This document shows positions 51,275-61,669 of a stretch of DNA of 64,000 bases, one piece after another. The position numbers and the translations under genes were made by a program. Position 1 is the stretch's first letter. The number at the start of each line of letters is the position of its first letter. The notes beneath the pieces are model-generated. The model saw only the letters and a program-made list of their open reading frames with translations. It was not told the origin of the DNA and did no database searches. The stretch lies in NCBI RefSeq assembly GCF_024347075.1, contig NZ_AP024900.1, forward strand, positions 372,001-436,000. The letters are read 5' to 3'. The DNA comes from Vibrio rarus (lineage in GTDB: Bacteria; Pseudomonadota; Gammaproteobacteria; Enterobacterales; Vibrionaceae).

Positions 51275-53644
51275 ATGAAACAGCTGAAAACCTACTCTCA
51301 ATATTATGTGGATCTCTTAGTAAGACTTGGGATCTTCCGATTCTCATTTCTCCTTGCTTTAGCCCTTATTACCTTAGCTCTTATGGTGCAAATGGGCATA
51401 AGTTGGGTGTTAGGGGAGACCTTTGAATATAAGCACATGCTTCGCTCACTAGCCTTTGGCTTAATCATGACCCCTTGTGCCGTCTATTTTATTTCTATTG
51501 TGGTGGAGCAACTTGAAGAGTCACGGCGACGTTTATCTAAATTGGTCTCCAAACTTAGTGACATGCGTGAGCGAGATTTAGATTTAAACAGCAAGCTAAA
51601 ACAAAATATACAGCAACTCAATTTAGAAATGAAAGAGCGCCTTGCCGCGGAAGAATCCCGAGAGCAAGCCATGGTCGATCTTGAGCATGAAGTGATTCAA
51701 CGAGAGGTTACGCAAATTGCCTTGTCGGAAAGAACCGCCTTGCTACGCTCATTTATTGATGCTTGCCCCGACTTATTTTACTACCGAACCGCTGATGGTG
51801 TGTTTTCTGGGTGTAACCAAGCGGTGGAAATACTAACCGGTAAGAAAGAAGGGGAACTGGTGGGGTTAACACCTTGGCAAGTCTATAAAAAGGAAGTCGC
51901 ACAGCAAATTGTAGAAACGGATCTGGTTGTATTTGAAAATAAAGAAGAACTTATTTATGAACAATGGCTTGAGTACCCTGATGGGCGAAAGGCGTACTTT
52001 GAGTTGCGTAAAGTGCCATTCTTTAATAAAGAAGGGCAACATTTAGGGCTAGTGGGGTTTGGGCGAGATATTACCGAACGTAAGCTAAATGAAAAGTCAT
52101 TAGAAAAAGCCAGTCGAGATAAGACCACCTTTATCTCTACCATTAGTCATGAATTACGTACACCACTGAATGGAATCGTGGGGTTGAGTCGAATGCTCCT
52201 TGGTACGAGCTTAGATAAAGAACAGCGCCAATACCTGCAAACCATTAATGTGAGTGCCATTACCTTAGGGCATATTTTTAACGATATTATCGATATTGAT
52301 AAGTTTGACCGTAATAAACTTGAGCTTGTGCCGTCAGAGTTGAATTTTAACGATTTTGTGGTTGAGTTGGACAGCTTATCGCGGTTAATGGCAGAGCAGA
52401 AAAGTTTAAGATTTGAGTTGGAACGCCTGACGGATATGCCGGAGAGCGTTATCGTGGACGCGACTCGGTTGCGCCAAGTACTGTGGAACCTAATTAGTAA
52501 CGCAATAAAATTTACCAGTGACGGTGGCGTATTTGTTAACGTCAGTGTGGAACCTGTAGAAGATAATAACGTGGCCATTCGCTTTGAAATAGAAGATACA
52601 GGGGTGGGAATCCCAGAATCTGAACTGGAGAAGATTTTTGCCATGTATTATCAGGTGAAATCAGAACAGGGCCACCTACATGCCGTCGGTACTGGTATCG
52701 GTCTAGCTGTGTCGCAATCTTTAGTGCGAAAAATGGGAGGCGAACTTTATGCCACCAGTGAGTTAGGACACGGTAGTACCTTCTATGTGGATATTACCGT
52801 ACCCGTGGGGGCAGGTGCTATAGAGGTCATCGATGAGCAACCATCGCTACAACGTCCACTGTCTATTTTTATGATTGAAGATATCGAACTGAATATTACC
52901 GTAGCAAGTTCTCTGATTACTAGCTTTGGACACACGGTTGATGTGGCGATGACGGGTAAAGAAGCGTTAAGTACGTTTGAACCGACCGATTATGATTTGG
53001 TGCTACTCGACATCCAACTCCCCGACATGACAGGTTTTGATATTGCCAAAGAGCTGCAAAGCCGTTACACCAATTTGCCGCCAATTGTTGCCCTCACTGC
53101 TAACCTAGTAAAAGATAAGACCGCCTATAAAGAAGCGGGTATGCAGGACGCTATTAGCAAACCGTTATCGGCTAAAGCACTGAAGAAAGTATTGAATAAA
53201 CTGTGCTATCTAGACGATCAGATCGTTGATGAAAAAACGCATGCCACCAAGGCGGTATTAGAAGAGCAAAGTACGGATGAAGTGTGTTTAGATGAGCTCA
53301 TCGATAAAGAGATGTTGCGCTCATATATTGATATTGTTGGTAAAAAGCCAGTATTGGACAGCGTGCAGTTATTTAAAGAAATGATGCCAGGGTATGTGGC
53401 AATTCTTGATTCCAACCTAGCGGCGAAAGATCAAAAATCTATTGTCTCTGAGGCGCACAAGATTAAAGGTGCGGCAGGTTCTGTGGGTCTTAAGCATATT
53501 CAAGTTGTCGCGCAGCAAGCTCAATCTCCGGAGTTACCCGCTTGGTGGGAAAACATTAATGACTGGATTGATGAAATAAAAAATAGCTATAACAGCGATA
53601 TTGAGATTCTTATTGATTGGATTGAGCGAGAGTTTGATAAATAA
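51275..53644 (+). CDS. arcB: Tripartite anoxic redox sensor kinase ArcB
   Basis: 789 residues: two membrane helices (~20-80) with a very short periplasmic loop, a linker coiled coil (~85-150), PAS domain (~155-270), kinase domain with STISHELRTPLNG (H292) and LWNLISNAIKFT, receiver (DLVLLDIQLPDMTG, Asp ~579) and C-terminal HPt (EAHKIKGAAGSVGL, His ~728). It phosphorylates ArcA when respiration slows. Cys180 of the E. coli redox switch is conserved (FSGC), but the Cys241 position is Tyr (DGRKAYFELRK). Confidence 0.97.
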   Translation: MKQLKTYSQYYVDLLVRLGIFRFSFLLALALITLALMVQMGISWVLGETFEYKHMLRSLAFGLIMTPCAVYFISIVVEQLEESRRRLSKLVSKLSDMRERDLDLNSKLKQNIQQLNLEMKERLAAEESREQAMVDLEHEVIQREVTQIALSERTALLRSFIDACPDLFYYRTADGVFSGCNQAVEILTGKKEGELVGLTPWQVYKKEVAQQIVETDLVVFENKEELIYEQWLEYPDGRKAYFELRKVPFFNKEGQHLGLVGFGRDITERKLNEKSLEKASRDKTTFISTISHELRTPLNGIVGLSRMLLGTSLDKEQRQYLQTINVSAITLGHIFNDIIDIDKFDRNKLELVPSELNFNDFVVELDSLSRLMAEQKSLRFELERLTDMPESVIVDATRLRQVLWNLISNAIKFTSDGGVFVNVSVEPVEDNNVAIRFEIEDTGVGIPESELEKIFAMYYQVKSEQGHLHAVGTGIGLAVSQSLVRKMGGELYATSELGHGSTFYVDITVPVGAGAIEVIDEQPSLQRPLSIFMIEDIELNITVASSLITSFGHTVDVAMTGKEALSTFEPTDYDLVLLDIQLPDMTGFDIAKELQSRYTNLPPIVALTANLVKDKTAYKEAGMQDAISKPLSAKALKKVLNKLCYLDDQIVDEKTHATKAVLEEQSTDEVCLDELIDKEMLRSYIDIVGKKPVLDSVQLFKEMMPGYVAILDSNLAAKDQKSIVSEAHKIKGAAGSVGLKHIQVVAQQAQSPELPAWWENINDWIDEIKNSYNSDIEILIDWIEREFDK

Positions 53645-53694
53645 TAGGGGCATTAATCGTTGTACCGACAATGATTTGTGAATAGGAGTGTTCT

Positions 53695-54159
53695 ATGAAA
53701 ATTAAAGTACTTGGAGCCACATTACTTGGTTCTATATTGTTGTTTGGCTGCGCTATGACTGGCAGTGATGTTCCGTGGGAAAAAGCACAGGCCACAACAG
53801 AAGTAGAGCAAACGACAGTAACATTAGAGTCTAATGTATGGGGTAACAAAATGCCCACGTTTGATCAGACGCATCTAATGCCTTTACAGGGGACTTTGAT
53901 TCTAACCTCAGATAAGGCCATTCCATCTGATTTAGCCGTCGCTTCTATTTGGATTAGACATGATAGTGAAATCCTGAAAGTGGCCAAAGATGCTTTTGAT
54001 GTGGAAGCGGTGAATGAGGGGCAGTGGAAAATATCCTTCAAACAAGACGACCATTTTGAGGGGGCGCTTTCTGTCGCTGATGTTGCGATTGAGCTTAAAA
54101 GTGACACACAAAATATATGGTTAGTAGAAAAGTCCATTAAGATTGATATCGTTCATTAA
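53695..54159 (+). CDS. Small putative lipoprotein
   Basis: 154 residues with a lipoprotein signal (MKIKVLGATLLGSILLFGC, Cys at ~19). The mature part reads as an all-beta domain (GTLILTSDKAIPSDLAVASIWIRHD, GQWKISFKQDDHFEGALSVADVAIELKSD). I do not recognise the family. It follows arcB by ~50 bp in the same direction with a TAGGAG ribosome site, so it may be co-transcribed. Its function is unknown. Confidence 0.75.
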   Translation: MKIKVLGATLLGSILLFGCAMTGSDVPWEKAQATTEVEQTTVTLESNVWGNKMPTFDQTHLMPLQGTLILTSDKAIPSDLAVASIWIRHDSEILKVAKDAFDVEAVNEGQWKISFKQDDHFEGALSVADVAIELKSDTQNIWLVEKSIKIDIVH

Positions 54160-54164
54160 TAGTA

Positions 54165-54326
54165 ATGCCAATCGTATTAAATAACGGGCCATTCTAGCGT
54201 GTTAAAATACTCGATAACTGCGTTAGAATTTTTGATTGTAGAATAAAGACTTATCGAAAAATCCGGCCTTGTTTTTGAGCATTTTTCCTGCGCTATTTCT
54301 GACCACTTACTTAGTGTGGTTGATAT
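54165..54326 (+). repeat. 162-bp intergenic repeat, copy D
   Basis: Same orientation as copies B and C, beginning ATGCCAATCGTATTAAATAA and ending ACTTACTTAGTGTGGTTGATAT. Identical in long blocks to copy B, such as GTTAGAATTTTTGATTGTAG and GAGCATTTTTCCTGCGCTAT. It starts five bases after the stop of the small lipoprotein gene. Confidence 0.85.
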
Positions 54327-54341
54327 AAAAACAGATGACAT

Positions 54342-54372
54342 AAAAAAACCCAGTTCAACACTGGGTTTTTTA
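54342..54372. terminator. Bidirectional terminator between the lipoprotein gene and arcA
   Basis: AACCCAG and CTGGGTT form a stem around TTCAACA, with an A-tract before and a T-tract after. It can stop rightward transcription from arcB and leftward transcription from arcA. Confidence 0.85.
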
Positions 54373-54395
54373 TTTTCTGCTGTATGCGGGATAGA

Positions 54396-55112
54396 TTAAG
54401 CGTCTAAATCACCACAAAAACGGTAACCTTCACCATGGATAGTGGCAATGATTTCTGGTGTACCTGCAACAGACTCAAAATGTTTGCGAATACGACGAAT
54501 AGTCACATCAACAGTACGGTCATGAGGCTTAAGCTCACGTCCTGTCATTTTCTTCAGCAATTCAGCACGAGTTTGGATTTTGCCTGAATTTTCACAGAAG
54601 TGAAGTAGGGCACGAAACTCTGAGCGAGGCAATTTATAGCCTTCGCCATTTGGATTGATCAATGAGCGGCTATTAATATCCAAAACCCAGCCGTTGAATG
54701 TGTATTTTTCAACGTTCTTAGTTTCTTCGCCTTCTTTATTTACGCTCATTGAGCGAGAAAGTAGGTTACGTGCACGAATAGTTAATTCGCGAGGGTTGAA
54801 AGGTTTGGTGATGTAATCATCAGCACCGATTTCAAGACCTAAAATTTTATCAACTTCGTTATCACGGCCGGTTAAGAACATCAAAGCTACGTTTGCTTGC
54901 TCTCTGAGTTCACGAGCTAAAAGTAGACCATTTTTACCTGGAAGGTTGATGTCCATTATCACCAAGTTGACAGAGTTTTCTGAAATGATCTGATGCATTG
55001 AGTCACCATCAGTTGCTTCGAATACGCTGTATCCTTCCGCTTCAAAAATGCTCTTAAGAGTGCTACGTGTAACTTGTTCGTCTTCAACGATAAGAATGTT
55101 AGGGGTTTGCAT
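54396..55112 (-). CDS. arcA: Anoxic redox response regulator ArcA
   Basis: 238 residues. OmpR/PhoB-type regulator that represses aerobic respiration genes when phosphorylated by ArcB. Receiver: [13 protein letters not shown] with phospho-acceptor D54 in [12 protein letters not shown], and Lys in [12 protein letters not shown]-terminal winged helix: [12 protein letters not shown] and [13 protein letters not shown]. Its sensor kinase gene arcB lies only ~750 bp away in convergent orientation; in E. coli the two genes are far apart. Confidence 0.98.
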   Translation of the reverse strand: MQTPNILIVEDEQVTRSTLKSIFEAEGYSVFEATDGDSMHQIISENSVNLVIMDINLPGKNGLLLARELREQANVALMFLTGRDNEVDKILGLEIGADDYITKPFNPRELTIRARNLLSRSMSVNKEGEETKNVEKYTFNGWVLDINSRSLINPNGEGYKLPRSEFRALLHFCENSGKIQTRAELLKKMTGRELKPHDRTVDVTIRRIRKHFESVAGTPEIIATIHGEGYRFCGDLDA

Positions 55113-55504
55113 TGGCTATACCTAAACTGTGTGTAATGGGTTCTATATATATTAAATCTTAGGCAAAAAATAACATTAAGGTAATCATTTTGTGCTTATT
55201 TGATCATAAGCCGTATCAACCTTGATGCTCCCCTCCCTGGAAATATAAAGATAACTTGAATCCGTGAGTATCTTTCATTCTTAGCCAAATTAAGTGCGCA
55301 TCATACCTACTTAACAGCTTGCTAACAATCGCTTGTTGTTAATTTATTTTACTTTGTTGATTTAAATCAATCGTTAATTTTAACAATCTGTTGAAAAGGT
55401 AACGAAAATACGTGATGAAGCTCAATTTTTGTTGGGGTGGATGAAAAACTATGCAAGCGTGGAAAGGCTGAAAAGAGCCACTTTTTTTAAATGTGGCAGT
55501 GACG
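55113..55504. promoter_or_regulatory. Upstream region of arcA
   Basis: About 390 bp, AT-rich, without a credible ORF on either strand. It holds the arcA promoter region and the 3' side of the small outer-membrane protein gene. No terminator or operator could be named with confidence. Confidence 0.4.
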
Positions 55505-56017
55505 TTAAAAACTAAAACCGAGTTTAACTTCGATTGCGCTCTGCCAATCTTCATAATCGATGGTGGCTTTTAGGTTTAAACTGTCTGTCAGCATATATTT
55601 CCCTGATACTTCGGCACCAACAGAGTTTGTGAGGCTTTCTGCTTTAAAATCAGGGCTGGCATAAATAGCGCTGTTGAGTGAAATTTTATGGTTAAATTTA
55701 TAATTAACACCACTGAGAAAACCGCGACTTCCTTGCTCTTCTGAAGAGTTTGAGATGCGAGTAGCTATATAGAGGTCGATATTTTCGAGAACGGAATAAG
55801 CGTATCCAGTATCCATTTTCCATTCGTCAAACGTTTCCCCAAGGCTTGAGTCAGCAGACATAAAAAACCGATGAGGAGAGTGGGAGTTGAGCGCAATGGT
55901 CGATGCTTGAGGGGAGAGATCGCTGGAGACACCATTGGCACCATGCACTTGCGATGCACAAAGCAGTAAGATAATAGAAAGAGTGAGCAACATAGTTTGA
56001 CGAAAGTGTAATCGCAT
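55505..56017 (-). CDS. Putative small outer-membrane beta-barrel protein
   Basis: 170 residues. A signal peptide (MRLHFRQTMLLTLSIILLLCASQVHG) is followed by amphipathic strands (IDLYIATRISN, GFLSGVNYKFNHKISLNSAIYAS, LTDSLNLKATIDYEDWQSAIEVKLGFSF). The end GFSF with a terminal Phe is a typical outer-membrane insertion signal. I do not recognise a named family; the size suggests an eight-strand or smaller barrel. It is a single-gene unit between arcA and the thr operon. Confidence 0.65.
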   Translation of the reverse strand: MRLHFRQTMLLTLSIILLLCASQVHGANGVSSDLSPQASTIALNSHSPHRFFMSADSSLGETFDEWKMDTGYAYSVLENIDLYIATRISNSSEEQGSRGFLSGVNYKFNHKISLNSAIYASPDFKAESLTNSVGAEVSGKYMLTDSLNLKATIDYEDWQSAIEVKLGFSF

Positions 56018-56276
56018 TTTGCCTCATCTCAATCCATTGAAGAATCCTAATTATGGTAGGAGAAATCAACATTTTCCATTCCAAGGTCTCTTTTCTGTTA
56101 AAGATAAGTGGTCGAGATTTTTTATCCTTACCCTTCAACCTGTTATGAGTTTACTTTCATTTCAATGAGAGCTAAATATGAAAATTTGGTTTAATTGTTA
56201 ATTTATCGTTGACGAATTAACTTAAAATAGGTAGATATATATAGACAGATAAAAAATAGATAGTAATGCAAACCGA

Positions 56277-56345
56277 ATGAATACACGTAGCCTGATTACC
56301 ACAACGATTATTACCAGCACCATTAGTGTTGGGGCAGGCTGCTGA
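56277..56345 (+). CDS. thrL: thr operon leader peptide
   Basis: A 22-codon ORF, MNTRSLITTTIITSTISVGAGC, with six Thr and five Ile codons. Like enterobacterial ThrL, it should sense charged tRNA-Thr and tRNA-Ile and control formation of the attenuator at 56361-56398. It stands ~80 bp before thrA. The call rests on codon content, position and the terminator directly after it. Confidence 0.88.
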   Translation: MNTRSLITTTIITSTISVGAGC

Positions 56346-56360
56346 AAGAAACATTTTACA

Positions 56361-56398
56361 AAAAAGGCCTGTATCTCACCAGATACAGGCCTTTTTTT
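56361..56398 (+). terminator. Attenuator terminator of the thr operon
   Basis: AGGCCTGTATCT (56365-56376) pairs perfectly with AGATACAGGCCT (56381-56392) around CACC, followed by seven T residues. It lies 15 bp after the thrL stop and 29 bp before thrA, as transcription attenuation requires. Confidence 0.92.
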
Positions 56399-56427
56399 AT
56401 TACAATTTTTAGCTCATGGAGAATGGA

Positions 56428-58887
56428 ATGCGAGTATTAAAATTTGGAGGCTCTTCGCTAGCGGATGCAGATAGGTTTCTGCGAGCAGCGAATATCATTG
56501 CAAATAATGCGGATCAGGAAGAGTTGGCTGTTGTGTTGTCCGCCCCAGGTAAAACAACCAATAAGCTTGTCGCAATTATCGATGCAGCTCTTGAGAAACA
56601 AGGTGCGGACCTTCAAATTAAGGAGTTACGCCACTCTTTCAATGAATTATCACACAACATCAAGCAAGTGCTTCCTAACATAAACTTGGATGAATTTGAT
56701 GCGCAAGTGGAAGAGTCGTTAGCCAATCTAGTTGAGTTTGTACAAGGAATACAACTACTAGGAATGTGCCCTAACAATGTGAATGCTCGCATCATCAGTA
56801 AGGGTGAAAAAGTATCTATTCGCTTGATGAAAGCGGTATTGCAAGCCAAAGGTCAGGCCGCGGGGCTGATTGATCCTGTTCAATATCTATTTGCTAAAGG
56901 TGATTACCTAGAAGCTATGGTTGATGTGGATGTTTCCACACAAAACTTTGTGCAGTCCCCTTTACCTAAAGATGAAGTGCATTTAATGCCAGGCTTTACT
57001 GCCGGTAATGCAAAGGGTGAATTGGTGACATTGGGTCGTAATGGTTCTGACTACTCAGCCGCAGTGCTTGCTGCTTGCCTACGTGCAGATTGCTGTGAGA
57101 TTTGGACTGATGTGGATGGCGTGTACAACTGTGACCCTCGTTTGGTTGAAGACGCTCGTTTATTAAAATCTCTTAGCTATCAAGAAGCGATGGAGCTTTC
57201 TTACTTTGGTGCATCGGTGCTTCATCCGAAAACCATTGCGCCTATTGCCCAATATAATATTCCTTGTTTAATTAAAAACAGTTTTAACCCACAAGGGGCA
57301 GGGACATTAATTGGCCTAGATACTGGCGAAGATAACCTAGCGATTAAGGGGATTACGACCCTTAATGAGCTCACCATGGTCAATGTATCAGGCCCTGGAA
57401 TGAAGGGCATGGTAGGTATGGCTAGCCGAGTGTTTGGCGCTATGTCTTCTGCTGGGATTTCTATTGTCCTTATTACACAGTCTTCTTCTGAATACAGTAT
57501 TAGCTTTTGTATTGAAGCGGCGGATCGTCTGCGTGCCAAAGAGGTACTAGAAGAGGCCTTTGAGTTAGAGCTTAAAGAGAGTTTATTAGAGCCGGTTGAC
57601 TTTATTGATAACGTAGCCATTTTGACACTAGTGGGAGATGGTATGCGCACGTCTCGCGGAGTGGCGTCAAAGTTCTTTACCTCACTTACGCAAGTGAATG
57701 TAAATATCGTGGCGATTGCCCAAGGATCTTCTGAACGCGCGATTTCGGCAGTGATACCAGAAGATAAAGTAGCAAAAGCCATTAAAGCGTGTCATGAGAA
57801 TCTATTTAACTCGAAACAGTTTCTTGATCTGTTTGTTGTTGGTGTTGGCGGTGTCGGTGGTGAACTGGTGGATCAGGTGGCTCGTCAGCAACAGAAGTTA
57901 GCCAAAAAAGGCATTGTGATTCGAGTGTGTGCGCTCGCCAATAGCCAAGGTATGCTCCTTGATGGTGAAGGACTAAAGCTGGAACAGTGGCGTGATCGTA
58001 TGAGTGATGCCAGTGAAGCGTTTAGCTTGGAATCTGTGAGCGCTATGGTGCAACGTAATCATATTATCAATCCTGTACTGGTGGACTGTACATCAAGTGA
58101 ACATGTTGCAAGTCAATACGCTGAATTTTTGCAAGCGGGCTTCCATGTGGTGACACCAAACAAAAAAGCCAACACAGCCAGCATGTCTTACTATCATCAA
58201 TTGCGTCAGGTGGCACGCTCATCGCGTCGTAAATTGATGTATGAAACTACAGTAGGAGCGGGTCTACCCGTAATAGAAAACCTGCAAAACCTGATTAGTG
58301 CAGGGGATGAACTGGTTAAATTCAATGGTATTTTGTCCGGTTCACTTTCTTTCATCTTTGGTAAGTTAGATGAAGGTATGACCTTGAGTGAAGCGACGAA
58401 AGTCGCCATGGAAAACGGCTTTACAGAGCCAGATCCTAGAGACGATTTATCCGGTATGGATGTGGCCCGTAAACTCCTAATTCTTGCCCGTGAAACGGGG
58501 ATGTCCATTGAGCTAGAAGATGTGGTTGTGGATCAAGCTCTACCACCTGGCTTTGATGATTCGGGTTCAATTGATGAATTTGTTGCACGACTACCCGAAG
58601 CGGATGCCTATTTCACTGAGTTGTCACAAACCGCAGCCAAAGAAGGGAAAGTACTACGCTATGTAGGCGAAATTGCGGAGGGTAAATGCCGAGTGACTAT
58701 TGCAGCTGTAGATGAAGACGATCCTCTATATAAAGTGAAAGATGGTGAAAATGCGCTGGCATTTTATAGCCGCTACTACCAACCTATTCCATTGGTTATG
58801 CGTGGTTATGGTGCGGGTACAGAGGTGACGGCTGCAGGCGTATTCTCTGATGTGATGCGTACATTAGGCTGGAAGTTAGGGAGCTAA
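56428..58887 (+). CDS. thrA: Bifunctional aspartokinase I/homoserine dehydrogenase I ThrA
   Basis: 819 residues. The N-terminal aspartokinase (~1-290; [37 protein letters not shown]) is followed by ACT regulatory domains (~310-460). Homoserine dehydrogenase then fills the C-terminal half ([45 protein letters not shown]). It catalyses steps 1 and 3 of threonine synthesis and is normally feedback-inhibited by threonine. The start ATG at 56428 has GGAG upstream; an in-frame ATG at 56416 overlaps that site. Confidence 0.98.
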   Translation: MRVLKFGGSSLADADRFLRAANIIANNADQEELAVVLSAPGKTTNKLVAIIDAALEKQGADLQIKELRHSFNELSHNIKQVLPNINLDEFDAQVEESLANLVEFVQGIQLLGMCPNNVNARIISKGEKVSIRLMKAVLQAKGQAAGLIDPVQYLFAKGDYLEAMVDVDVSTQNFVQSPLPKDEVHLMPGFTAGNAKGELVTLGRNGSDYSAAVLAACLRADCCEIWTDVDGVYNCDPRLVEDARLLKSLSYQEAMELSYFGASVLHPKTIAPIAQYNIPCLIKNSFNPQGAGTLIGLDTGEDNLAIKGITTLNELTMVNVSGPGMKGMVGMASRVFGAMSSAGISIVLITQSSSEYSISFCIEAADRLRAKEVLEEAFELELKESLLEPVDFIDNVAILTLVGDGMRTSRGVASKFFTSLTQVNVNIVAIAQGSSERAISAVIPEDKVAKAIKACHENLFNSKQFLDLFVVGVGGVGGELVDQVARQQQKLAKKGIVIRVCALANSQGMLLDGEGLKLEQWRDRMSDASEAFSLESVSAMVQRNHIINPVLVDCTSSEHVASQYAEFLQAGFHVVTPNKKANTASMSYYHQLRQVARSSRRKLMYETTVGAGLPVIENLQNLISAGDELVKFNGILSGSLSFIFGKLDEGMTLSEATKVAMENGFTEPDPRDDLSGMDVARKLLILARETGMSIELEDVVVDQALPPGFDDSGSIDEFVARLPEADAYFTELSQTAAKEGKVLRYVGEIAEGKCRVTIAAVDEDDPLYKVKDGENALAFYSRYYQPIPLVMRGYGAGTEVTAAGVFSDVMRTLGWKLGS

Positions 58888-58889
58888 GC

Positions 58890-59852
58890 ATGAAAGAGAG
58901 TGTTTGCGTTTATGCCCCTGCATCCATAGGTAATGTGAGTGTTGGCTTTGATGTACTTGGTGCCGCCGTATCTCCTGTGGATGGGACATTACTCGGTGAC
59001 CGAGTGATGGTCGCTTTAGGTGATACAGAGTTTAATTTAAAAACCGCAGGTAGTTTTGTGAGTAAGCTACCTGCGGATGCAAAACAAAATATTGTGTACC
59101 GCTGCTGGCAAGTGTTTGCCAGAGAGGTGTCGAGTAAAGGTTTACCTATGCGTAACCTAGAAATGACACTAGAAAAGAACATGCCTATTGGTTCCGGATT
59201 AGGCTCGAGTGCCTGTTCGATTGTTGCCGCTTTGGATGCATTAAATCAATTTCATGAACAGCCATTAAACCCCACAGAGCTATTGGCACTTATGGGGGAG
59301 ATGGAAGGTGAAATCTCGGGCGGAGTGCATTATGACAATGTAGCACCTTGCTACTTAGGTGGCGTGCAATTAATGGTGGAAGAGCTAGGTATCATTAGTC
59401 AAGAAGTGCCAAGCTTTGACAATTGGTACTGGGTGATGGCTTATCCAGGCATAACGGTCTCAACGGCCGCCGCTCGTGAAATATTGCCAGCTCAATACCG
59501 TAGACAAGATATTATTGCCCACGGCAGACACCTTGCAGGGTTTATTCATGCCAGCTACTCAGGGCAATCTGAGTTGGCGGCGAAAATGATTAAAGATGTT
59601 ATCGCCGAACCTTATCGGCAACGACTATTACCCGGCTTTGCCCAAGCTCGTGAGTTTGCGTTAACCGCAGGGGCTTTGACCTCAGGAATTTCTGGCAGTG
59701 GACCCACAATGTTCACTATCTGTGATAGTTTAGAGGTGGCTACGCGAGTTAAAGCCTGGCTTGAAGCAAATTATGTACAAAATGACGAAGGATTCGTGCA
59801 CATCTGCCAAATAGATAAGCAGGGCTCGAAGGGAACAGGAAGTAAATTATGA
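58890..59852 (+). CDS. thrB: Homoserine kinase ThrB
   Basis: 320 residues, GHMP kinase family. Phosphorylates homoserine to O-phosphohomoserine. Motifs: [16 protein letters not shown] at the N-terminus, the ATP loop [22 protein letters not shown] (~97-118), and the C-terminal [11 protein letters not shown]. It starts 2 bp after thrA and overlaps thrC by 4 bp. Confidence 0.98.
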   Translation: MKESVCVYAPASIGNVSVGFDVLGAAVSPVDGTLLGDRVMVALGDTEFNLKTAGSFVSKLPADAKQNIVYRCWQVFAREVSSKGLPMRNLEMTLEKNMPIGSGLGSSACSIVAALDALNQFHEQPLNPTELLALMGEMEGEISGGVHYDNVAPCYLGGVQLMVEELGIISQEVPSFDNWYWVMAYPGITVSTAAAREILPAQYRRQDIIAHGRHLAGFIHASYSGQSELAAKMIKDVIAEPYRQRLLPGFAQAREFALTAGALTSGISGSGPTMFTICDSLEVATRVKAWLEANYVQNDEGFVHICQIDKQGSKGTGSKL

Positions 59853-61129
59853 AGCTGTACAATATCAAAGAAAATGACGAACAAGTCTCTTTTGGACAAG
59901 CGGTTCGCCAAGGTTTAGGTCGTAATCAAGGGCTGTTTTTCCCAACCGATATTCCACAACTGGATAATATTGATCAGCTACTTGAAGAAGATTTTATTAC
60001 TCGAAGCAGTAAAATACTTTCAGCATTGATAGGTGATGAACTCACCAAGACTCAAGTGACGCAAATGGTCGAGTCGGCCTTTCAATTTCCAGCTCCGATC
60101 AAGCAAGTTAAAGACGGCACTTATGCGTTAGAGCTATTTCATGGGCCAACACTGGCATTTAAAGATTTTGGCGGTCGTTTTATGGCTCAGTCACTGGCTA
60201 CTGTGTCTGAAGGTGGCAAAATCACCATCCTTACCGCCACGTCAGGTGATACTGGCGCGGCTGTAGCGCATGCGTTTTATGGCATGGAAAACATCAATGT
60301 CGTTATCTTGTATCCGAAGGGCAAGATCAGCCCTCTACAAGAGAAACTATTTTGCACATTAGGTAAAAATATCCATACAGTGGCCATTGAAGGGGACTTT
60401 GATGATTGCCAAGCGCTAGTTAAGCAAGCGTTTGATGATGAAGCTTTACGTCAAGAAATCGGTCTTAACTCTGCAAACTCAATTAATATCAGTCGTTTGA
60501 TGGCGCAAATCTGTTATTACTTTGAAGCTGCCGCGCAATTGAGCAAAGCCGAGAGAGAGAACTTAGTCATATCAGTACCCAGTGGTAATTTTGGTAACTT
60601 AACGGCCGGCTTATTAGCAAAAGCGCTTGGATTACCTATTAAGCGATTTATTGCCGCCACCAATGTCAACGACACAGTGCCACGTTACCTGAAAACAGGC
60701 CAGTGGCAGCCTAAGCCAACGATCGCGACAACATCAAATGCAATGGATGTGAGTCAACCTAACAACTGGCCTCGAATTGAAGAGCTATGCCAGCGTAAAG
60801 GTTGGGGCTTAGATACCTTAGGTAGTGCTGCGGTGACAGACGCGCAAAGTGCGGCCAGTGTTAAAGAGCTACATGACTTAGGCTATTTGTGTGAGCCACA
60901 CGGCGCCATTGCATACCGTTCACTACAAGAGCAGTTGCAAGAAGGTGAAACGGGATTGTTCTTATGTACAGCGCATCCAGCCAAGTTTAAAGAGGTTGTC
61001 GATGAGATTTTAGGTAGCGATATTGAACTGCCAGGGCCTTTGGCTAAACATGCGGTAATGGAGCTACTTTCAGAAGATTTGACCAATGACTTTGAGCTGT
61101 TGAAAGGGGTGTTGAGAAAAGTTCAATAA
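59849..61129 (+). CDS. thrC: Threonine synthase ThrC
   Basis: 426 residues, PLP fold type II. Converts O-phosphohomoserine to threonine. The PLP lysine lies in [14 protein letters not shown] (~107-108), with the phosphate loop [14 protein letters not shown] and [15 protein letters not shown]. It overlaps thrB by 4 bp (ATGA) and ends the operon; two hairpin terminators follow. Confidence 0.98.
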   Translation: MKLYNIKENDEQVSFGQAVRQGLGRNQGLFFPTDIPQLDNIDQLLEEDFITRSSKILSALIGDELTKTQVTQMVESAFQFPAPIKQVKDGTYALELFHGPTLAFKDFGGRFMAQSLATVSEGGKITILTATSGDTGAAVAHAFYGMENINVVILYPKGKISPLQEKLFCTLGKNIHTVAIEGDFDDCQALVKQAFDDEALRQEIGLNSANSINISRLMAQICYYFEAAAQLSKAERENLVISVPSGNFGNLTAGLLAKALGLPIKRFIAATNVNDTVPRYLKTGQWQPKPTIATTSNAMDVSQPNNWPRIEELCQRKGWGLDTLGSAAVTDAQSAASVKELHDLGYLCEPHGAIAYRSLQEQLQEGETGLFLCTAHPAKFKEVVDEILGSDIELPGPLAKHAVMELLSEDLTNDFELLKGVLRKVQ

Positions 61130-61152
61130 CCTTAACTTTACTCCTTATGGAA

Positions 61153-61230
61153 CAAAAACGACGCAAACGCGTCGTTTTTATATTTGGAACATGATTTGGG
61201 CATAAAAAAACCTAGCTTTAGCTAGGCTGA
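61153..61230 (+). terminator. Two hairpin terminators after thrC
   Basis: AAACGACGC/GCGTCGTTT (stem across 61157-61178) is followed by TTT and closes the thr operon. A second stem CCTAGC/GCTAGG (61210-61225) has an A-tract on its left side, so it would work for leftward transcription arriving from the accessory genes. Confidence 0.8.
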
Positions 61231-61438
61231 TAAGTTATGGGGAGCTGAGTTTGACTTAGATCCCTTTTTTATTCTTTTAATTTCAATGCCTTACCCTTAA
61301 GTAGAAACGCCTGAAATCGTAGGGTGATATGAAATAAAGTAATAATTACAATGGTTTATGTCTTAAGCTCGAATTTTATAGTTACAAATAATTCATCCAA
61401 TGAGTCTGAATGCAGTCTTTCGGCTTTGATTCCTCGAT
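61231..61438. other. Non-coding gap after the thr operon
   Basis: About 200 bp, AT-rich, between the thr terminators and a short ORF. I see no gene, repeat or recognisable attachment site here, although the boundary of the accessory region should lie in or near it. Confidence 0.4.
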
Positions 61439-61597
61439 ATGACTACTGTTACTTCGCTAGCTGAGTTTGACAGCAAAGGGATGTTTGCTCGCAAGAAGGT
61501 GACAGGTCGTAATTTCTCGTATGAGTTTGGCCGGTTATCGAAAGAGGTTCAGGCTGAGTTGGATGAGGCTATTAAGAAGGTTCTTGAGGGGCAATAA
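61439..61597 (+). CDS. Small hypothetical protein, 52 residues
   Basis: ATG at 61439 to TAA at 61595-61597. The protein reads MTTVTSLAEFDSKGMFARKK, then VTGRNFSYEFGRLSKEVQAE and a charged C-terminal helix ending KKVLEGQ. Base composition is close to the core genes, unlike the AT-rich genes to its right. No ribosome site is obvious and an in-frame TGA lies just upstream, so it may be a fragment of a longer lost gene. A strong terminator follows. I do not recognise the family. Confidence 0.45.
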   Translation: MTTVTSLAEFDSKGMFARKKVTGRNFSYEFGRLSKEVQAELDEAIKKVLEGQ

Positions 61598-61605
61598 GAT
61601 TCGTC

Positions 61606-61637
61606 AAAAAACGCCAGCCTGGTTAGGCTGGCGTTTG
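61606..61637. terminator. Hairpin terminator, probably bidirectional
   Basis: AACGCCAGCCT (61610-61620) pairs with AGGCTGGCGTT (61625-61635) around GGTT, with an A-tract before it. It separates the small ORF from the leftward accessory operon and can end that operon on the minus strand. Confidence 0.8.
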
Positions 61638-61669
61638 TAAAAATCTAATCACTCTAAGAGCGAACTCTG

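Noticed and set aside
52147..52644. A 165-codon minus-strand ORF inside arcB
   Set aside because: Antisense shadow of the kinase domain with Ser/Leu-rich translation and no independent evidence.
57222..57782. A 186-codon minus-strand ORF inside thrA
   Set aside because: Antisense shadow of a highly conserved coding region; low-complexity Ser/Thr-rich translation.
61202..61370. Attachment site for the right-hand accessory region near the thrC terminators
   Set aside because: No direct repeat of meaningful length could be matched inside the window; the element's other end lies beyond the right edge.
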